A stretch of 64,000 bases of DNA. Origin: Paenacidovorax monticola (lineage in GTDB: Bacteria; Pseudomonadota; Gammaproteobacteria; Burkholderiales; Burkholderiaceae_C). Position numbers and translations under genes: made by a program. The notes beneath the pieces are model-generated. The model made no database searches. It saw only the letters and a program-made list of their open reading frames with translations, and was not told the DNA's origin. Location of the stretch: assembly GCF_014489595.1 (NCBI RefSeq), contig NZ_CP060790.1:124001-188000 (forward strand), read 5' to 3'. Positions 8,773 through 19,692 of this stretch are shown here, piece by piece (position 1 is the stretch's first letter; each line of letters begins with the position of its first letter).

Positions 8773-9215
8773 TAACGCAGCACCAGCACGGGAATGTGCG
8801 AGTGCGTCAGCACGTGCTGGGTCTCGCTGCCCAGCAGCAGGCGCTTGAGGCCCTTGCGGCCATGCGAGGCCATCACGATCAGGTCGCACTTGTGCTTCTT
8901 GGCGGCAGCGATCACGGCCTCGGCCACCAGGTCGGACTTGGCGATCACGGCCTTCACGTTCACGCCTTCGCCAGCGCCCTGGGCCTTCACTTTGTCCACG
9001 AGGGCCTGGGCAGCGTCGCCCCACTGTTTCTCGATGCGCTTGATGTCGGTCAGATCGACCGGCATGCCGCCCTCGAAGTAGCTGCGCGGATAGCGTGGCA
9101 CCACCTTGAGCGCCACGACGGAGGCGCCTGCCAGCGCGGCCAGGGACAGGCCGCTTTGCACGGCCTTGTCGGAGAGGGGGGAACCATCGGTGGCGATCAG
9201 GATGCGCTTGTACAT
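8772..9215 (-). CDS. Universal stress protein, UspA family
   Basis: 147 residues with the single-domain Usp fold. The N-terminus MYKRILIATDGSPLSDKA contains the conserved first strand and Asp. The C-terminal ATP-binding signature is seen in VMASHGRKGLKRLLLGSETQHVLTHSHIPVLVLR (the pattern G-x2-G-x9-G-S/T). The ATG at 9215 is preferred over upstream in-frame starts because AAGGAG lies at ideal spacing before it. An Fnr box at 9271-9284 is about 62 bases upstream of the start, a good position for Fnr activation of this gene, so it is probably made under low oxygen together with the neighbouring cbb3 oxidase genes. Confidence 0.88.
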   Translation of the reverse strand: MYKRILIATDGSPLSDKAVQSGLSLAALAGASVVALKVVPRYPRSYFEGGMPVDLTDIKRIEKQWGDAAQALVDKVKAQGAGEGVNVKAVIAKSDLVAEAVIAAAKKHKCDLIVMASHGRKGLKRLLLGSETQHVLTHSHIPVLVLR

Positions 9216-9270
9216 GGTGACTCCTTGGGTTGTGGTGATGCCAAGCTTAGGAGGGATCATCTTTTGGGGC

Positions 9271-9284
9271 TTGATCCATGTCAA
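9271..9284. promoter_or_regulatory. Fnr/Anr box between the Usp gene and ccoI
   Basis: TTGATCCATGTCAA matches the Fnr consensus TTGAT-N4-ATCAA at nine of ten positions. Placed at -41.5 it would give a start point near 9236 for the leftward Usp gene, with a TAAGCT -10-like hexamer at 9244-9249. For rightward ccoI the same spacing would put the start point at the ATG itself, so the Usp gene is the better target. Confidence 0.75.
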
Positions 9285-9318
9285 TGTGCATGTCATGCTC
9301 CAGGGGTAGGCTCGAACC

Positions 9319-11732
9319 ATGTCCCTTACACCCTCTGAACCGCCCCCTGCGGCTCCGGCGGCTGGCTCGCTGCCGGCCCAGGGCTTGGTGACCCTGTTGG
9401 ACGACCCCCAGGAGTGGAGCTCCTTCGGGCGGCCCGTGGGCGCGGCCGACGCCGTCTGGGATTCTCAGGTGGTGCTGGACGGCATGCACTGCGCGGCCTG
9501 CGCCCTCACCATCGAAGAGGCGCTGCGCGCCGTGCCCGGTGTGGAGCGTGCCGACGTGAGCGCCGCCACGCGCCGCGCGCGCGTGGTCTGGCGGCCCGCT
9601 GAGGTACTGCCTTCGCAATGGATGGCGGCCGTGCAGAAGGCCGGCTACAGCGCCCTGCCGGCCATGGACGCGCTCGCGCGCGAACGCCGCCAGGCCGAGA
9701 ACCGCAAGGCGCTGTGGCGCTGGCTGGTGGCGGGCTTCTGCATGATGCAGGTCATGATGTACGCGTGGCCTGCCTATGTGGCGCAGCCGGGCGATCTCTC
9801 GCTGGAGATGGAAACGCTGCTGCGCTGGGCCTCGTGGGTCATCTCGCTGCCCGTGGTGCTGTTCGCCTGCGGCCCGTTCTTTCGCAGCGCGCTGCGCGAC
9901 ATCCGCCTGCGCCGCGTGAGCATGGACCTGCCCGTGGCGCTGGGCATGCTCATCACCTTTGTGGTCAGCACGGCGGGCACCTTCGACCCGGCGGGGCTGT
10001 TCGGGCGCGAGGTCTACTACGACTCGCTCACCATGTTCGTGTTCTTCCTGCTCACGGGCCGCTGGCTGGAGCTGCGCCTGCGCGACCGCACGGCCGGCGC
10101 GCTGGAGGCCGTGATGAACCGTCTGCCCGACAGCGTGGAGCGCCGCACGGCCGACGGCGGCTTCGAGCGCGTGGCTGCGCGCCGCCTGGCCGTGGGTGAC
10201 GTGGTGCGCGTGCTGCCGGGCGAGGCCTTTCCGGCCGACGGCCGCATCGTGCAGGGCGGCACGCTGGTGGACGAGGCTCTGCTCACGGGCGAGTCCACGC
10301 CCATCGCGCGGCCCGAGGGCAGCGGCGTCACGGCGGGCAGCTACAACCTGCAGTCGGCCGTGCTGGTGCGGGTGGAGGGCGTGGGTGCCAGCACCCGCTT
10401 CGCGCAGATCGTGGCGCTGATGGAAAGCGCCTCGCTGCAAAAGCCCCGCCTGGCCCAGCTCGCGGACCGCATCGCGCGCCCCTTCCTCGTGGGCGTGCTC
10501 ATCGCGGCCGCACTGGCCGCCGCCTGGTGGTGGCCCACCGACCCGGGCCATGCGCTCATGGTGGCGGTGGCCGTGCTCATCGTGACCTGCCCGTGCGCGC
10601 TGTCGCTGGCCACGCCCGTGGCCATGCTCACGGCGGCGGGCACGCTGGCGCGCCATGGCGTGCTGGTGCGCAACCTGCAGGGGCTGGAGGCCCTCGCGGC
10701 GGTGGACACCCTGGTGTTCGACAAGACCGGCACGCTCACGCGCGACGGCATGGCCGTGCAGGCCGTGCACCCCGCGCCGGGCGTGCGCGCGGACGATGCG
10801 CTGGCCTGGGCGGCTACCCTGGCGCGTGCGTCCATCCATCCCGTCTCGCGGGCTGTGGTCCAGGCAGCGCCGGGCGGCGAGGCTGCCCGGTGGCTGGCCG
10901 AGGATGTGCGAGAAACCGCCGGCCAGGGCCTGGAAGGCACGCTGCGCGACGCGCAAGGCCTGTGCCCCCCGCGCAAGCTGCGCCTGGGGTCGGATCGGTA
11001 CGCGGGCACCCCGCGGGAAGAGGGGGCCGTGCAGCAGGCCGTGCTGGCCGAGGTGGTGGACGGCATGCCGCGCGAGGTGGCGCGCTTCGACCTGCGCGAG
11101 GACGTGCGGCCCGAGGCCGCAGCCGTCGTGCAGGCGCTGCAACAGGCCGGGGTGCAGGTGCAACTGCTGTCGGGCGACCGGCCGCAGGCCGTGCAGCGCG
11201 TGGCGGCGCAAACGGGCATCGCCGTGGCCCATGGCGATTGCACGCCCGGCGACAAGCTCGAGCGCATGCGGGCCGCGCAGGCGCAAGGCCGCCATGTGGC
11301 CATGGTGGGCGATGGGCTCAACGACGGGCCGGTGCTGGCCGGGGCCCATGTGTCGTTCGCCTTCGGGCGGGCCGTTCCGCTGGCGCAGTCGCGGTCGGAC
11401 TTCGTGGTCCTGGGCGACCAGTTGACCCTGGTGCCCGAGGCGCTGCTGCTGGCGCGGCGCACGCTGCGCATCGTGCGCCAGAACCTCTGGTGGGCGGCCG
11501 GCTACAACGCACTCACCGTGCCGCTGGCCGTGGTGGGCTGGATGCCAGCCTGGCTGGCGGGGCTGGGCATGGCGCTCAGCTCGCTGCTGGTGGTGCTCAA
11601 CGCGGCACGCCTGTCGCGCGCGCTGCCGGGCGTGGGCCCGGTTGGCGGGCCGTGCAGGCGCCTCCCGCTTCGCCGCCTGCCGCAGGCCGGGCGGCTGCGC
11701 AGCCGGTGCGCGCCGCATCCGAATTTGCTTAG
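9319..11732 (+). CDS. ccoI: Copper-transporting P-type ATPase CcoI/FixI for cbb3 oxidase assembly (apparent frameshift near the C-terminus)
   Basis: About 804 residues if one base is restored near 11647. It exports copper across the inner membrane for cbb3 oxidase maturation. An N-terminal heavy-metal domain has GMHCAACA near residue 56; the membrane Cys-Pro-Cys site TCPCALSLATP is near 423, the phosphorylation site DKTGTLT near 468, and the hinge motif GDGLNDGPVLA near 669. The starting frame runs without a stop through ccoS and into ccoN as far as 12333, which is not credible. Adding one G in the GGG at 11647-11649 gives a Pro/Ala-rich tail ending at a TAG at 11730-11732, 20 bases before ccoS. 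The tail is poorly conserved, so the exact site is uncertain. Confidence 0.85.
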
Positions 11733-11752
11733 CTCCTCTGGGAGAAACCTTG

Positions 11753-11890
11753 ATGGACATCCTGTATCTGCTGATCCCCCTGTCCGTGGTGCTGGTGCTG
11801 ATGGTGCTGGCAGCCCTGTGGTGGGCCGTCTACCGTGGGCAATTCGAGAGCGTCGAACAGGAGGGGGAGCGCATTTTGAGAGACGGTTGA
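11753..11890 (+). CDS. ccoS: cbb3 oxidase assembly protein CcoS
   Basis: 45 residues: MDILYLLIPLSVVLVLMVLA followed by a positively charged turn and an acidic tail ending ERILRDG. This is the normal size and layout of CcoS, a single-helix membrane protein needed for cofactor insertion into the oxidase. A GGGAGA ribosome site precedes the ATG. It follows ccoI directly, as in most cco clusters. The Fnr box for ccoN begins three bases before its stop codon. Confidence 0.88.
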   Translation: MDILYLLIPLSVVLVLMVLAALWWAVYRGQFESVEQEGERILRDG

Positions 11891-11900
11891 CGTGCGTCAA
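11887..11900. promoter_or_regulatory. Fnr/Anr box upstream of ccoNOQP
   Basis: TTGACGTGCGTCAA is a perfectly symmetrical Fnr-type site. At -41.5 spacing it gives a start point near 11935, with TAACAC at 11922-11927 as a weak -10, and the ccoN ATG 19 bases further on. This is the standard arrangement for oxygen-repressed, Fnr-activated cbb3 oxidase operons. Confidence 0.82.
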
Positions 11901-11953
11901 CGCGGGATTGTCCCGCCTCAATAACACTTTCGCTGCAATCAAAGAGGTGCCCG

Positions 11954-13392
11954 ATGGATTCTCCAAAAACAAATGCTGCGCACTACAACGACACCGTAGT
12001 ACGCCAGTTTTCTATCATGGCCGTGGTATGGGGGGTGGTTGGCATGCTGGTGGGCGTCTTCATCGCCGCCCAGCTGGCCTGGCCCGAGCTCAACTTCGGC
12101 ATCCCATGGCTCAGCTACGGCCGCTTGCGGCCGCTGCACACGAACGCGGTGATCTTCGCGTTCGGCGGCTGCGCGCTGTTCGCCACCAGCTACTACGTGG
12201 TGCAGCGCACCGGGCAGGTCCGCCTGTTCGCCGGTCCATTGGCCTCGTTCACGTTCTGGGGCTGGCAGGCCGTCATCGTGGCCGCCGCCATCAGCCTGCC
12301 GCTGGGCTACACCTCCGGCAAGGAATACGCTGAACTGGAGTGGCCCATCGACATCCTGATCACCCTGGTCTGGGTGGCCTACGCCATCGTGTTCTTCGGC
12401 ACCATCGGCATCCGCAAGGTCAGGCACATCTACGTGGCCAACTGGTTCTTCGGCGCGTTCATCCTGGCCGTGGCGCTGCTGCACCTGGTCAACAGCGCGG
12501 CCGTTCCGGCGGGCTGGATGAAGAGCTACTCGGCCTACGCCGGCGTGCAGGATGCCATGGTGCAGTGGTGGTATGGCCACAACGCCGTGGGCTTCTTCCT
12601 CACCGCGGGCTTCCTGGGCATGATGTACTACTTCATCCCCAAGCAGGCCGGCCGCCCGGTGTACAGCTACCGCCTGTCCATCGTGCACTTCTGGGCCCTG
12701 ATCTTCACGTACATGTGGGCGGGCCCCCACCACCTGCACTACACCGCGCTGCCCGACTGGACGCAGTCCGTGGGCATGGTGTTCTCGCTGATCCTGCTGG
12801 CACCCAGCTGGGGCGGCATGATCAACGGCATCATGACCCTGTCGGGTGCCTGGCACAAGCTGCGTGACGACCCCATCCTGCGCTTCCTGATCGTGTCGCT
12901 GTCGTTCTACGGCATGTCCACGTTCGAAGGCCCGATGATGTCCATCAAGACCGTCAACGCGCTGTCGCACTACACCGACTGGACCGTGGGCCACGTGCAC
13001 TCCGGTGCCCTGGGCTGGGTGGGCCTGATCACCATGGGCTCGCTGTACTACCTCGTGCCCCGCCTGTTCGGCAAGGAGAAGATGTTCTCCGTGCGCGCCA
13101 TCGAGCTGCACTTCTGGATGGCCACGATCGGCATCGTGCTGTACATCGCCGCGATGTGGATCGCCGGTGTGATGCAGGGCCTGATGTGGCGCGCCGTCAA
13201 CGCCGACGGCACGCTGACCTACACCTTCGTCGAGAGCGTGAAGGCCACCTATCCGTTCTACATGATCCGTGTGGCGGGGGGCTGCTGTACCTGGGCGGCA
13301 TGCTGCTCATGGCCTGGAACGTGTGGATGACCGTGATCTCGGGCCGTTCGGTCAAGGTCGCCATCCCCGCCGTGAACCCGGCTCACGCCTGA
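11954..13392 (+). CDS. ccoN: cbb3-type cytochrome c oxidase subunit I CcoN (apparent frameshift in a G run)
   Basis: About 479 residues once one G is restored. It is the catalytic heme-copper subunit, reducing oxygen in the inner membrane at high affinity. About twelve hydrophobic helices are visible; conserved histidine regions include [12 protein letters not shown] near residue 57, [18 protein letters not shown] near 199 and [12 protein letters not shown] near 343. The starting frame ends in nonsense at 13330 after the G6 run at 13276-13281; one added G continues into [16 protein letters not shown] and ends at 13392, 16 bases before ccoO. The restored length is a whole number of codons and matches the family. 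Confidence 0.92.
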
Positions 13393-13408
13393 TCCCGAGG
13401 AGCCTTTC

Positions 13409-14041
13409 ATGTCCCAACACAACAACAATGCTGCGACCGGTTTCACCCACGAGAAGGTGGAAACCAACAACTTCCTCATGATCGTGCTGATCCTGCTGGT
13501 GGTGGCCATCGGCGGGCTGGTCGAGATCGTGCCGCTGTTCTTCCAGAAGTCCACGACCGAACCCGTGAAGGGCGTGCAGCCCTACACCGCGCTGCAGCTG
13601 GTGGGCCGCGACGTGTACCTGCGCGAGGGCTGCTACAACTGCCACTCGCAGATGATCCGTCCCTTCCGCGCCGAGACGCTGCGCTACGGCCACTACTCGG
13701 TGGCGGGCGAGTTCGTGTACGACCACCCCTTCCAGTGGGGTTCCAAGCGCACGGGCCCCGACCTGCACCGCGTGGGCGGCAAGTACAGCGACGAATGGCA
13801 TCGCATCCACCTGAACAACCCGCGCGACGTGGTGCCCGAGTCGAACATGCCGGCCTACCCCTGGCTTGAGAAGACCACCGTGGATCCGTCCGTCGTGGCA
13901 CCGCGCATGAAGGCGCTGCGCACGGTGGGCGTTCCCTACACCGACGAGCAGATCAATGCCGGCGGCGGCGAAGTCAAGGGCAAGACCGAGCTCGACGCCC
14001 TCGTGGCCTACCTGCAGGTCATGGGCCGCGCGCTCAAGTAA
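13409..14041 (+). CDS. ccoO: cbb3-type cytochrome c oxidase subunit II CcoO (mono-heme cytochrome c)
   Basis: 210 residues. One N-terminal membrane anchor (about residues 22-45) is followed by a periplasmic cytochrome c domain with the heme motif CYNCH at residues 75-79 and methionine ligand candidates in SQMIRP and [10 protein letters not shown]. It passes electrons from CcoP to the CcoN active site. CGAGGAG precedes the start, and ccoQ begins 11 bases after its stop. Confidence 0.95.
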   Translation: MSQHNNNAATGFTHEKVETNNFLMIVLILLVVAIGGLVEIVPLFFQKSTTEPVKGVQPYTALQLVGRDVYLREGCYNCHSQMIRPFRAETLRYGHYSVAGEFVYDHPFQWGSKRTGPDLHRVGGKYSDEWHRIHLNNPRDVVPESNMPAYPWLEKTTVDPSVVAPRMKALRTVGVPYTDEQINAGGGEVKGKTELDALVAYLQVMGRALK

Positions 14042-14052
14042 GGAGAGCACAC

Positions 14053-14190
14053 ATGGACATCACCACCATGCGCATCGTGGCCACGCTGGCTTCCCTGGCG
14101 TGCTTCCTGGGCATCTGGGTGTGGGCGTATTCGCGCCGCAACCAGGCCCGCTTCGAAGAGGCAGCACGCCTGCCCTTCGAGCAAGAATGA
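14053..14190 (+). CDS. ccoQ: cbb3-type cytochrome oxidase subunit CcoQ
   Basis: 45 residues with one membrane helix (TMRIVATLASLACFLGIWVWAY) followed by a charged tail, RRNQARFEEAARLPFEQE, the normal CcoQ/FixQ layout. It stabilises the oxidase complex. AAGGAGAG precedes the start. It lies exactly between ccoO and ccoP, where ccoQ is expected. Confidence 0.9.
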   Translation: MDITTMRIVATLASLACFLGIWVWAYSRRNQARFEEAARLPFEQE

Positions 14191-14214
14191 TCTCTACCAG
14201 AACGAGAACACCCC

Positions 14215-15129
14215 ATGAGTGACTTCACCAACAACTTCTGGTCGGTCTTCGTGACCGCGCTGACCCTTGTCGGCATCGTTGGCTGCCTGCTGCTGCTGTG
14301 GATCACGGCGCGCAAGAAGGTGGTCGCCACCGCCGACAACACCACGGGCCACATCTGGGACGAGGACCTGACCGAGATGAACAACCCCATGCCCCGCTGG
14401 TGGATGTGGCTGTTCGTCATCACCATCGTCTTCGGCCTCGGCTACCTGGCCGCCTACCCCGGCCTGGGCAAGTTCGCCGGCCAGCTGGGCTGGAGCCAAC
14501 TGGGCGAGTACCAGGCCGAGATGGCCAAGGCCAAGACCGAACTGGACCCGCTGTATGCGCGCTTCAGCGCCATGAAACCCGAGCAGATGGCCGGCGACGC
14601 ACAGGCCATGGCCATCGGCGAGCGCCTGTTCATGAACAACTGCGCGCAGTGCCACGGTTCGGACGCACGCGGCAGCAAGGGCTTCCCCAACCTCGCCGAC
14701 GGCGACTGGCTGCACGGCGGCACGCCCGACAAGATCCATGAGACGATCACCAAGGGCCGCGTGGGCAACATGCCCCCGATGGCCGCCGCCGTGGGGTCGC
14801 CCGAGGACGTGCGCAACCTCGCGCAGTATGTGCTGAGCCTGTCCGGCAGCCCGCACGATTCGCTGCGCGCCTCGCTGGGCAAGACCAAGTTCACGGCTTG
14901 CGCGGCCTGCCACGGCATGGACGGCAAGGGCAACCAGGCGCTGGGCGCACCGAACCTCACCGACGATGTCTGGCTCCATGGCTGGGGCGAGGCCGCCATC
15001 ATCGCGATGGTCAACAACGGCAAGGTGAACGAGATGCCGGCGCAGGAGAGCAAGCTCACCGATGCGCAGATCAACGTGCTGACGGCCTACGTCTGGGGCC
15101 TGTCGAACAAGCAGGGCGCTGCCCGCTGA
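14215..15129 (+). CDS. ccoP: cbb3-type cytochrome c oxidase subunit III CcoP (di-heme cytochrome c)
   Basis: 304 residues. Two N-terminal membrane segments (about 10-30 and 62-82) flank the conserved WDEDLTEMNNPMPRWW stretch. The periplasmic part has two class I cytochrome c domains with heme motifs CAQCH at residues 143-147 and CAACH at 229-233. It receives electrons from soluble or membrane cytochromes. It ends the ccoNOQP unit and is followed by a strong intrinsic terminator. Confidence 0.95.
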   Translation: MSDFTNNFWSVFVTALTLVGIVGCLLLLWITARKKVVATADNTTGHIWDEDLTEMNNPMPRWWMWLFVITIVFGLGYLAAYPGLGKFAGQLGWSQLGEYQAEMAKAKTELDPLYARFSAMKPEQMAGDAQAMAIGERLFMNNCAQCHGSDARGSKGFPNLADGDWLHGGTPDKIHETITKGRVGNMPPMAAAVGSPEDVRNLAQYVLSLSGSPHDSLRASLGKTKFTACAACHGMDGKGNQALGAPNLTDDVWLHGWGEAAIIAMVNNGKVNEMPAQESKLTDAQINVLTAYVWGLSNKQGAAR

Positions 15130-15137
15130 CGCCTGAT

Positions 15138-15167
15138 GGGCGGCGCCTTCGGGTGCCGCCCTTTTTT
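15138..15167 (+). terminator. Intrinsic terminator after ccoP
   Basis: A 10-bp stem, GGGCGGCGCC paired with GGTGCCGCCC (one G-T pair), closes a stable TTCG tetraloop and is followed directly by six T residues. This is the best-formed intrinsic terminator in the window. Confidence 0.9.
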
Positions 15168-15196
15168 GCATTCCGTACCATTCAAAAAGCCGCCCC

Positions 15197-16644
<1,448 letters not shown>

Positions 16645-16702
16645 GGAACCAGGCACCGCCCGACGGGGTCTGACCACGCAACGCATACCGAAGGAGTTTT
16701 TC

Positions 16703-16981
16703 ATGTCCACCCATTCCGCTGCAGTTCCCGCCGCCAAGCCCTGGTGGCGCTTCGGCCATGTCTGGCTGCTGATCGCCGGCCCCGCCGTGGTGGTGGTGGC
16801 CGGGTTCGTCACCTTCTGGCTGGCCGTGCGGCAGCCCGACCCGGTCGTGGCCGAGGACTATTACCGCCGGGGGGTCGAGATCAACCGGACGCTGGAGCAC
16901 CCCGAGAAGAGCCTGGTGCCGGCGGTGACTGGTAGAAACCATGCCGCCACGCCTGCGGAGGACCAGCCCCGCCCGCGCTAA
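16703..16981 (+). CDS. ccoH: FixH/CcoH family cbb3 oxidase assembly protein
   Basis: 92 residues. It has a single membrane segment (about residues 20-42, VWLLIAGPAVVVVAGFVTFWLAV) followed by the FixH-type motif EDYYRRGVEINRTL. The protein is shorter than classic FixH because the C-terminal domain is missing, as is usual for betaproteobacterial versions. AAGGAG precedes the ATG at 16703. It sits between ccoG and a small membrane protein and is expected to bind the CcoN-CcoP assembly intermediate. Confidence 0.8.
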   Translation: MSTHSAAVPAAKPWWRFGHVWLLIAGPAVVVVAGFVTFWLAVRQPDPVVAEDYYRRGVEINRTLEHPEKSLVPAVTGRNHAATPAEDQPRPR

Positions 16982-17042
16982 GATGCCTGAAGGCGGCCCG
17001 GGGCCTGCAGACAGAGGCCGCCATGTTCAAGGAGACCCTGAT

Positions 17043-17339
17043 ATGTGGACACAGCGCTTGATGTGGATTGCATGGCCCGCGTTCTTGATGGCGGGCGTGA
17101 TGGAAATGGTGGTCTTCGCCCTGGTGGACCCGGAGGATCTGCACTGGTTCGGGCAGCCCCTGGCGCTGTCGCGGCAGGGGGTCTATACCCTGGCGTTCTT
17201 TGTGTTCTGGGGGGTGACCATGGTCTCCAGCGCGCTCACCACCTTGCTGGCGATGTCGCCCTTCGAGCTGAACCGCTGCCCCGTGCCGGCGGGGGACCGT
17301 CCTGACGACTGCCGCAAGCTGCCCGGCGCCTGCCAGTAA
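17043..17339 (+). CDS. Small conserved membrane protein of the cco cluster, unknown function
   Basis: 98 residues with two clear membrane segments, about residues 8-27 (WIAWPAFLMAGVMEMVVFAL) and 47-70 (YTLAFFVFWGVTMVSSALTTLL). The C-terminal tail contains two cysteines (RCPVPAGDRPDDCRK) and a third near the end. AAGGAG is well placed before the ATG. I associate this type of protein with ccoG-ccoH in Burkholderiales but know of no tested function. Metal or heme handling for the oxidase is a guess from position and cysteines. Confidence 0.7.
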   Translation: MWTQRLMWIAWPAFLMAGVMEMVVFALVDPEDLHWFGQPLALSRQGVYTLAFFVFWGVTMVSSALTTLLAMSPFELNRCPVPAGDRPDDCRKLPGACQ

Positions 17340-17375
17340 GCGCAGGGCAGGGCTGCCGGGGGGCGCTGCAGCGCG

Positions 17376-18098
17376 TCAGTGGCAGGTCTGCTGGTTGTTC
17401 ACGATGCGCTTGAGTGCATCGGTGTCCAGGATCTTGACGTGGCGCTGCTTGACCTCCACGATGCCTTCCTCGACGAACTTCGAGAAGGTGCGGCTCACGG
17501 TTTCCAGCTTGAGGCCCAGGTAGCTGCCGATTTCCTCGCGCGTCATGCGCAGCACCAGTTCGGATTGTGAAAAACCGCGCGCATGCAGGCGCTGCACCAG
17601 GTTGAGCAGGAAAGCCGCTAGGCGCTCCTCGGCGCGCATGCTGCCCAGCAGCAGCATCACGCCATGCTCGCGCACGATTTCGCGGCTCATGATCTTGTGC
17701 ACGTGGTTCTGCAGCGCGGTCACCTCGCGTGACAGCTCCTCCAGGCGGTCGAAGGGCATCACGCAGACCTCGGCATCCTCCAGCGCCACGGCGTCGCAGG
17801 TGTGGTGGTCGTTCACGATGCCGTCGAGGCCGATGATCTCGCCCGCCATCTGGAAGCCCGTGACCTGGTCGCGCCCGTCCTCGGTGGCCACGCAGGTCTT
17901 GAAGAAGCCCGTGCGGATGGCGTAGAGCGAGTTGAAGGGCTCTCCATTGCGGAACAGCGTCCCGCCGCGCTTGACCTTGCGGCGCGTCGCCACGATTTCG
18001 TCGATCCGCTGCAGCTGCTGCTCATTCAAGCCCATGGGCATGCACAGCTCACGCAGGTTGCAGTTGGAGCACGCGACTTTGATGGTTTGCAGATTCAT
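17376..18098 (-). CDS. fnr: Fnr-type oxygen-sensing transcriptional regulator
   Basis: 240 residues. It carries the oxygen-sensing 4Fe-4S ligands: Cys10, Cys13 and Cys19 in ACSNCNLRELC and a fourth, Cys112, in EVCVMPF. The cyclic-nucleotide-binding fold is followed by a Crp-type helix-turn-helix with recognition sequence ETVSRTFSKF, where the E..SR pattern predicts TTGAT-N4-ATCAA sites. An upstream in-frame ATG at 18146 is possible, but the putative autoregulatory site at 18179 would put the transcription start near 18144, which favours 18098. It probably activates the neighbouring Usp, ccoN and hemN promoters. Confidence 0.93.
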   Translation of the reverse strand: MNLQTIKVACSNCNLRELCMPMGLNEQQLQRIDEIVATRRKVKRGGTLFRNGEPFNSLYAIRTGFFKTCVATEDGRDQVTGFQMAGEIIGLDGIVNDHHTCDAVALEDAEVCVMPFDRLEELSREVTALQNHVHKIMSREIVREHGVMLLLGSMRAEERLAAFLLNLVQRLHARGFSQSELVLRMTREEIGSYLGLKLETVSRTFSKFVEEGIVEVKQRHVKILDTDALKRIVNNQQTCH

Positions 18099-18178
18099 GT
18101 GGGCAAGGACCTGTTCATGGCCCGGGGCATGTCGTTCCTGTTTCATGGCACAGGGATTGTGGACGCGCCCGGGTATGG

Positions 18179-18192
18179 CTGATATCTGTCAA
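18179..18192. promoter_or_regulatory. Degenerate Fnr box, candidate fnr autoregulation site
   Basis: CTGATATCTGTCAA matches the Fnr consensus at eight of ten positions, 81 bases upstream of the fnr start. It is weaker than the other three sites, and it is only 28 bases from the strong hemN box. Confidence 0.4.
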
Positions 18193-18220
18193 ATTGTCCC
18201 AGGCATCTTGAGGGGGGAGA

Positions 18221-18234
18221 TTGATCAATGTCAA
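18221..18234. promoter_or_regulatory. Fnr/Anr box upstream of hemN
   Basis: TTGATCAATGTCAA matches the Fnr consensus at nine of ten positions. At -41.5 spacing the hemN transcript would start near 18269, with CACATT at 18257-18262 as a weak -10. Fnr activation of hemN is well known in proteobacteria. Confidence 0.82.
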
Positions 18235-18286
18235 GGACGAATGTGCCGGGCTACGGCACATTCACTGGCACGCTAGGAGCCTCCCC

Positions 18287-19669
18287 ATGACCGTTGTTAC
18301 GCCCGATCTCTTGCGCCGCTTTGACGTGCCCGGGCCCCGCTATACCTCTTACCCCACGGCGGACCGCTTCGTCGAAGCCTTCGGGCAGGAGGACTACATC
18401 CTGGCCCTGCAGCAGCGCAAGCTGGGCACAGCCGCCAAGGCGTTGCCATTGTCGCTCTATGTGCATATCCCTTTCTGCGAGTCGCTTTGCTATTACTGCG
18501 CGTGCAACAAGATCATCACCAAGCACCATGAGCGCGCCGATGTGTACTTGCGCTACCTGAGCCGCGAGATCGACCTGCACACGGCCCATTGCGGCCAGGG
18601 CCAGGTGGTGAGCCAACTGCACCTGGGCGGAGGCACCCCGACCTTCCTCTCCGATGACGGCCTGCGCGAGCTGATGGCGATGCTGCAGCGCAGCTTCTCG
18701 CTGGCGCCCGGTGGCGAATACTCCATCGAGGTGGATCCGCGCACGGTGACGGTCGAGCGGCTGGCGGTGCTGGCCGAGCTGGGCTTCAATCGCCTGAGTT
18801 TCGGCGTGCAGGACTTCGACCCCGAGGTGCAGAAGGCCGTGCACCGCATCCAGCCCGCGCAGCAGGTGTTCGACCTCGTGGCGTCCGCGCGTTCGCTGGG
18901 CTTCGACTCGGTGAACGTGGACCTCATCTACGGCCTGCCGCGCCAGACGCCGGAGTCCTTCGACCGCACCCTGGCCCAGGTGGCGCAGCTGCGGCCCGAC
19001 CGCATCGCCCTGTATGCCTACGCCCACCTGCCCGAGCGTTTCAAGCCCCAGCGACGCATCGTGCCCGCAGAGCTGCCGGGTGCCTCGGCCAAGGTGGCCA
19101 TGCTGGCGCGCTCGCTCGACGCATTCATGGAGGCCGGCTACGTCTATGTGGGCATGGACCACTTCGCGCTGCCCAACGACGCCCTGGCCGTGGCCAAGCG
19201 CCAGGGGCGACTGCACCGTAATTTCCAGGGCTACAGCACCCAGCCGGACTGTGACCTCATCGGCCTGGGCGTGTCCGCGATCGGGCGGGTGGGGGCCACC
19301 TACAGCCAGAACGCGAAGACGCTCGACGAGTACTACGACTTCATCGACCAGGGCCGCCTGCCCGTGGTGCGCGGCCTTGCGCTCACGCGCGACGACCTCG
19401 TGCGGCGCGCGGTCATCATGGCGCTCATGTGCCAGGGCGAGGTGCTGTTCGAACCCATGGAGCAGGCCTGGCTGATCGACTTCCGTCGCTACTTCGAGCC
19501 AGAGATGGAGCTGCTGCGCGAAATGGCCGACCAAGGCCTGGTGCGCCTGAGCGACGAGGGGATCACGGTCACCTCCATGGGCTGGTTCTTCGTGCGCGGT
19601 GTGGCCATGGTGTTCGACCGCTACCTGCAGGCAGACCGCAACCGGGCCCGGTTTTCGCGCATCATCTAG
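18287..19669 (+). CDS. hemN: Oxygen-independent coproporphyrinogen III oxidase
   Basis: 460 residues. A radical SAM enzyme that converts coproporphyrinogen III to protoporphyrinogen IX when oxygen is scarce. The 4Fe-4S/SAM motif is CESLCYYC with Cys64, Cys68 and Cys71; the following CACNK gives the extra conserved Cys. Also visible are the SAM-binding LGGGTPTFLS and the conserved N-terminal RYTSYPTADRF. The ATG at 18287 has TAGGAG before it and gives the family N-terminus; an earlier in-frame ATG at 18221 falls inside the Fnr box. It supplies heme for the cbb3 oxidase and is divergent from fnr. Confidence 0.94.
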   Translation: MTVVTPDLLRRFDVPGPRYTSYPTADRFVEAFGQEDYILALQQRKLGTAAKALPLSLYVHIPFCESLCYYCACNKIITKHHERADVYLRYLSREIDLHTAHCGQGQVVSQLHLGGGTPTFLSDDGLRELMAMLQRSFSLAPGGEYSIEVDPRTVTVERLAVLAELGFNRLSFGVQDFDPEVQKAVHRIQPAQQVFDLVASARSLGFDSVNVDLIYGLPRQTPESFDRTLAQVAQLRPDRIALYAYAHLPERFKPQRRIVPAELPGASAKVAMLARSLDAFMEAGYVYVGMDHFALPNDALAVAKRQGRLHRNFQGYSTQPDCDLIGLGVSAIGRVGATYSQNAKTLDEYYDFIDQGRLPVVRGLALTRDDLVRRAVIMALMCQGEVLFEPMEQAWLIDFRRYFEPEMELLREMADQGLVRLSDEGITVTSMGWFFVRGVAMVFDRYLQADRNRARFSRII

Positions 19670-19692
19670 GGCATGGCCCGCTCTTTCCTTCC

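Noticed and set aside
9247..11760. Long open frame on the minus strand opposite ccoI (over 800 codons)
   Set aside because: High-GC coding on the plus strand leaves the complement free of stops. The translation is rich in His, Gln, Ala and Arg with no domain, and ccoI motifs on the other strand are clear.
11733..12333. Extension of ccoI through ccoS into ccoN as one 1004-residue protein
   Set aside because: The extension overlaps two well-formed genes in another frame and has no CcoI-like sequence. A one-base loss near 11647 explains it.
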